In this document: positions 61,343 through 64,000 of the stretch, piece by piece
Numbering within the stretch: position 1 is the stretch's first letter
Layout: each line of letters begins with the position of its first letter
Assembly: GCF_000512355.1 (NCBI RefSeq)
Contig: NZ_CP004006.1
Coordinates: 2,500,501 to 2,564,500, forward strand
DNA from: Legionella oakridgensis ATCC 33761 = DSM 21215
GTDB lineage: Bacteria; Pseudomonadota; Gammaproteobacteria; Legionellales; Legionellaceae
DNA: 64,000 bases
Reading direction: 5' to 3'
Position numbers and translations under genes: made by a program
Notes under the pieces: model-generated
The model's database searches: none
What the model was told of the DNA's origin: nothing
Seen by the model: only the letters and a program-made list of their open reading frames with translations

Positions 61343-61807
61343 ATGAATTTAGGCGACGCACTTCCTTCTTGCCCAATTAAAGCCACCAGCAGCTTGCAGG
61401 CCAATCTTAGTGATTATCATGGTCAATGGTTGATTCTTTATTTTTATCCCAAAGATTCTACCCCCGGATGCACCATAGAAGGACAAGATTTTCGCGATCA
61501 ATATCAAGCATTTCAATCCTTAAATGCAATCATCTTTGGCATTTCACGCGACAGTTTGAAATCCCATGAGCAGTTCAAAACCAAACAGGCATTTCCTTTT
61601 GAACTGATTAGTGATACTGAAGAAACGCTTTGCCAGGCATTTGACGTTATTAAAATGAAATCCATGTACGGCAAACAGGTACGAGGAATCGAACGCAGTA
61701 CATTCCTTTTCGACCCAACCGGTAAATTATGCCACATTTGGCGTGGAGTTAAAGTCAAAGGACATGTTGACGACGTATTGAATGCCCTGCGATCTTTACA
61801 TGGCTGA
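61343..61807 (+). CDS. bcp: peroxiredoxin Bcp (thiol peroxidase)
   Basis: A bacterioferritin-comigratory-protein type peroxiredoxin that reduces hydroperoxides. The 154-aa protein shows LILYFYPKDSTPGCTIEGQD with the peroxidatic Cys at about residue 44, and later KSMYGKQVRGIERSTFLFDP. The open frame extends back to 61253, but GGGAG before ATG 61343 (MNLGDALPSCPIKA) marks the start. It is divergent from smpB. Confidence 0.95.
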   Translation: MNLGDALPSCPIKATSSLQANLSDYHGQWLILYFYPKDSTPGCTIEGQDFRDQYQAFQSLNAIIFGISRDSLKSHEQFKTKQAFPFELISDTEETLCQAFDVIKMKSMYGKQVRGIERSTFLFDPTGKLCHIWRGVKVKGHVDDVLNALRSLHG

Positions 61808-62038
61808 TCATTAGGGTCTATTTACACAACTTTGCCTACCACCAACGCAAAATCATATTATTTGATGCGAACTCAACGAGTCGTGTCCATACTCGGATTT
61901 AATAATAATATTCCTGAACCAATAGCGGCTATTTACGGATGGTCAAAGCATGATTTTATCCAGACGCACACACACATCTACTTGACGCCAGCCTTTCGTC
62001 TCATCAAAATGAATCATCTTGTTGACAAGGGTAGACGC

Positions 62039-63442
62039 ATGGAACAGACCAATAAAGAAACAAAACTCTTCGTACTTGACACCAATATCTTGATGCATGA
62101 CCCAACTGCCATTTTCCGTTTTGAAGAGCATGATGTTTATCTGCCCATGGTTGTATTGGAAGAGCTGGATAATCACAAAACCGGTCTTTCCGAAGTGGCC
62201 CGCAACGTTCGTCAGACTAACCGCATGCTGGTGGAATTGATGAGCAATGCCAGTCATCAGCAAATTGTAGAAGGACTTCCTATCCCCAATTATCTGGCCG
62301 TAGAGCAGGTGAAAAGCAGCGGACGACTATTCTTTCAGACCGATGATTTTGAACCATTGCGACCCACATCCCTGCCCGGCCATAAAGTCGACAATACCTT
62401 ATTGGCTACAGCCCTTGGCTTGCAAAAAAAACACCGTGATAAAAAAGTGATTATCATCTCCAAAGACATCAATTTACGGATCAAGGCCGGCATCCTTGGC
62501 ATACATGCCGAAGATTACTACAATGACCGAGTACTGGATGATGTCAATCTGCTGCATAGTGGTCTTCATATTCTGGAAAATAATTTCTGGGATGCTCACG
62601 CCAAAGATATGGAAGCGTGGCAGGAAAGCGGAAATACATTTTACCGGATCCATGGTCCTTTAATCAGTCAATGGAATCCCAATGATTGCCTAAGCACAGA
62701 AGACAATCAGTTTCAAGCCATCGTCAGGCAAGTCGAACATTCCCATGCGATTGTACAAATTGCTCGCGACTATACGCAAAACAATCATGCCGTATGGGGA
62801 ATTACTGCCCGTAACCGCGAACAAAATTTCGCTTTAAATCTTTTGCTTGACCCTGACGTTGATTTTGTAACGTTACAAGGCTCAGCAGGTACTGGCAAAA
62901 CCTTGCTGACCATTGCTGCCGGTTTAACACAAGTGCTTGATCTTAAGCGTTACACTGAAATTATAATGACCCGAGTTACCATTCCCGTAGGAGAAGATAT
63001 TGGGTTTTTACCAGGCACTGAAGAGGAAAAAATGACACCCTGGATGGGAGCATTAATGGATAACCTTGAAGTACTGCACAGCGCTCAGGAAGGCGGCAGC
63101 TTCGGCCGCGGCGCCACTCAGGATTTATTGCAAAGCAAAATTAAAATTCGCTCATTAAATTACATGCGCGGCCGCACATTCTTAAACCGCTTTATCATCA
63201 TCGATGAGGCACAAAATCTGACGTCAAAACAAATTAAAACGCTGGTAACCCGTGCAGGCCCCGGCAGTAAAATTATTTGCCTTGGCGACATCAAACAAAT
63301 TGACACGCCTTATTTAAGTGAAACCACTTCTGGCCTGACGTTTGCCGTAGACAGATTTAAACATTGGCAGCACAGCGCTCATATGACTTTAACGCGTGGA
63401 GAACGATCAAGACTTGCATATTATGCCGCAGAACATTTATAG
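62039..63442 (+). CDS. PIN-PhoH fusion protein (PhoH2-type)
   Basis: This protein joins an N-terminal PIN ribonuclease domain (FVLDTNILMHDPTAIFRFEE, about residues 10-30, with its acidic active-site residues) to a C-terminal PhoH ATPase domain. Walker A is LQGSAGTGKTLL near residue 283, and Walker B FIIIDEAQNLTSKQIKTL near residue 387. This architecture is known as PhoH2 in mycobacteria, where it unwinds and cleaves RNA. The frame is open to 61832, but the ATG at 62039, with AAGGG 7 bases upstream, gives 467 aa and begins just before the PIN domain. Confidence 0.92.
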   Translation: MEQTNKETKLFVLDTNILMHDPTAIFRFEEHDVYLPMVVLEELDNHKTGLSEVARNVRQTNRMLVELMSNASHQQIVEGLPIPNYLAVEQVKSSGRLFFQTDDFEPLRPTSLPGHKVDNTLLATALGLQKKHRDKKVIIISKDINLRIKAGILGIHAEDYYNDRVLDDVNLLHSGLHILENNFWDAHAKDMEAWQESGNTFYRIHGPLISQWNPNDCLSTEDNQFQAIVRQVEHSHAIVQIARDYTQNNHAVWGITARNREQNFALNLLLDPDVDFVTLQGSAGTGKTLLTIAAGLTQVLDLKRYTEIIMTRVTIPVGEDIGFLPGTEEEKMTPWMGALMDNLEVLHSAQEGGSFGRGATQDLLQSKIKIRSLNYMRGRTFLNRFIIIDEAQNLTSKQIKTLVTRAGPGSKIICLGDIKQIDTPYLSETTSGLTFAVDRFKHWQHSAHMTLTRGERSRLAYYAAEHL

Positions 63443-63482
63443 TACGTGCTTTTGACCAATACTGCCACAAACAGGATAAATC

Positions 63483-64000
63483 ATGTCAACTCAAGCCATT
63501 ACTTTTGACGATGTGCTGCTCGTTCCTTCGTATAACCATCACGAATCCAGACGCGTAGTCGATATCAGCATGACGGATCGTCTGGGCAAGTTGTGTTTGA
63601 AATTACCAGTGATTAGTTCCAACATGGATACCATCACTGAAAGCAAAATGGCTAATTTCATGCACAGCAAAGGTGGAATCGGTGCCTTACATCGTTTCTT
63701 AAGCATTGAAGATAATATCCATGAATTCAAAGCCTGTGAAGGCCAGGTGTTCGTTTCAATTGGTTGTACGGCCGCAGAACTGGAAAGGGCAGAAGCCTTA
63801 CGCGATGCCGGAGCAAACTATTTTTGTGTGGATGTTGCCCATGCGCATGCCAAATACGTCGGTAAAACCTTAAAAAGCTTGCGCCAGCTGCTTGGCAGCC
63901 GTTGCATCATGGCCGGCAACGTGGCCACTTATGCTGGGGCAGATTACCTTGCTTCCTGCGGAGCAGACATCATTAAAGCCGGAATCGGCGGCGGCTCGGT
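63483..64000 (+). CDS. IMP dehydrogenase/GMP reductase family protein, N-terminal part
   Basis: The gene starts at 63483 (MSTQAITFDDVLLVPSYNHH) and runs off the right edge after about 172 codons. SSNMDTITESKMANFMHSKG and GGIGALHRFL belong to the IMPDH/GMPR barrel. IMPDH normally carries two CBS domains inserted after this point, but here the barrel continues directly (VFVSIGCTAAELERAEALRD, then IIKAGIGGGS). The protein is therefore CBS-less, which fits GMP reductase (GuaC) or a CBS-less IMPDH. The deciding catalytic loop lies outside the window. Confidence 0.85.
   Translation, partial: MSTQAITFDDVLLVPSYNHHESRRVVDISMTDRLGKLCLKLPVISSNMDTITESKMANFMHSKGGIGALHRFLSIEDNIHEFKACEGQVFVSIGCTAAELERAEALRDAGANYFCVDVAHAHAKYVGKTLKSLRQLLGSRCIMAGNVATYAGADYLASCGADIIKAGIGGGS

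Noticed and set aside
61832-62038. N-terminal extension of the PIN-PhoH gene
   Set aside because: The extra 69 residues have no family match, while an ATG with a good ribosome site sits just before the PIN domain. I treat this as upstream region.

Overview
The window reads as chromosomal DNA of a gammaproteobacterium, most likely a Legionella species or close relative other than L. pneumophila. This rests on recalled family resemblance, not on a search. The clues are: a nuo operon with separate nuoC and nuoD, linked to secG, tpiA, glmM, folP and ftsH; an M28 aminopeptidase of the LapA type with a signal peptide; A+T-rich sequence; and several large membrane or coiled-coil proteins with glutamate-rich tails, which resemble Dot/Icm substrates.

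Layout. 1-10.2 kb (minus strand): respiratory complex I, nuoA to the start of nuoL. 10.2-16.4 kb (minus): tRNA-Leu(GAG), secG, tpiA, glmM, folP, ftsH, rlmE. 16.6-21.4 kb (plus): yhbY, a membrane/coiled-coil protein, a possible CheD-fold protein, a PgsA-like enzyme, hda and an unknown gene. 21.3-27.5 kb: two more membrane/coiled-coil proteins, a peptide transporter, a patatin-like lipase and aroE. 27.6-30.8 kb: two small inverted-repeat elements around pepN. 30.8-35.5 kb: the prkA-yeaH-spoVR stress operon. 35.5-37.4 kb: a GNAT gene interrupted by a 1,046-bp IS66-type element. 37.5-48.6 kb: a LapA-like aminopeptidase, a mosaic family of charged-repeat proteins, a His/Asp-rich membrane protein, rep and hslO. 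48.8-64 kb: housekeeping genes typA, nadK, recN, yciA, tex, glmS, smpB, bcp, a PIN-PhoH protein and a CBS-less IMPDH/GMP reductase, plus three unknown genes.

Three observations stand out. (1) The IS66-type element has perfect 38-bp terminal repeats and an 8-bp target duplication. Its transposase is truncated and fused in frame to the C-terminus of a GIY-YIG nuclease. Removing the element plus one duplication rejoins the GNAT reading frame across the insertion point. (2) Three neighbouring genes form a mosaic family. The middle gene joins the N-domain type of the third to a nearly identical copy of the C-domain of the first, around repeat-coded charged coiled coils. A fourth gene at 47.8 kb shares the C-terminal pattern. 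(3) Seven genes (nuoG, yeaH, the aminopeptidase, the peptide transporter and three unknowns) each carry one frameshift, and in each one added base in a short homopolymer repairs the frame. This looks like systematic homopolymer undercalling, though genuine decay or slippage cannot be excluded from one sequence.
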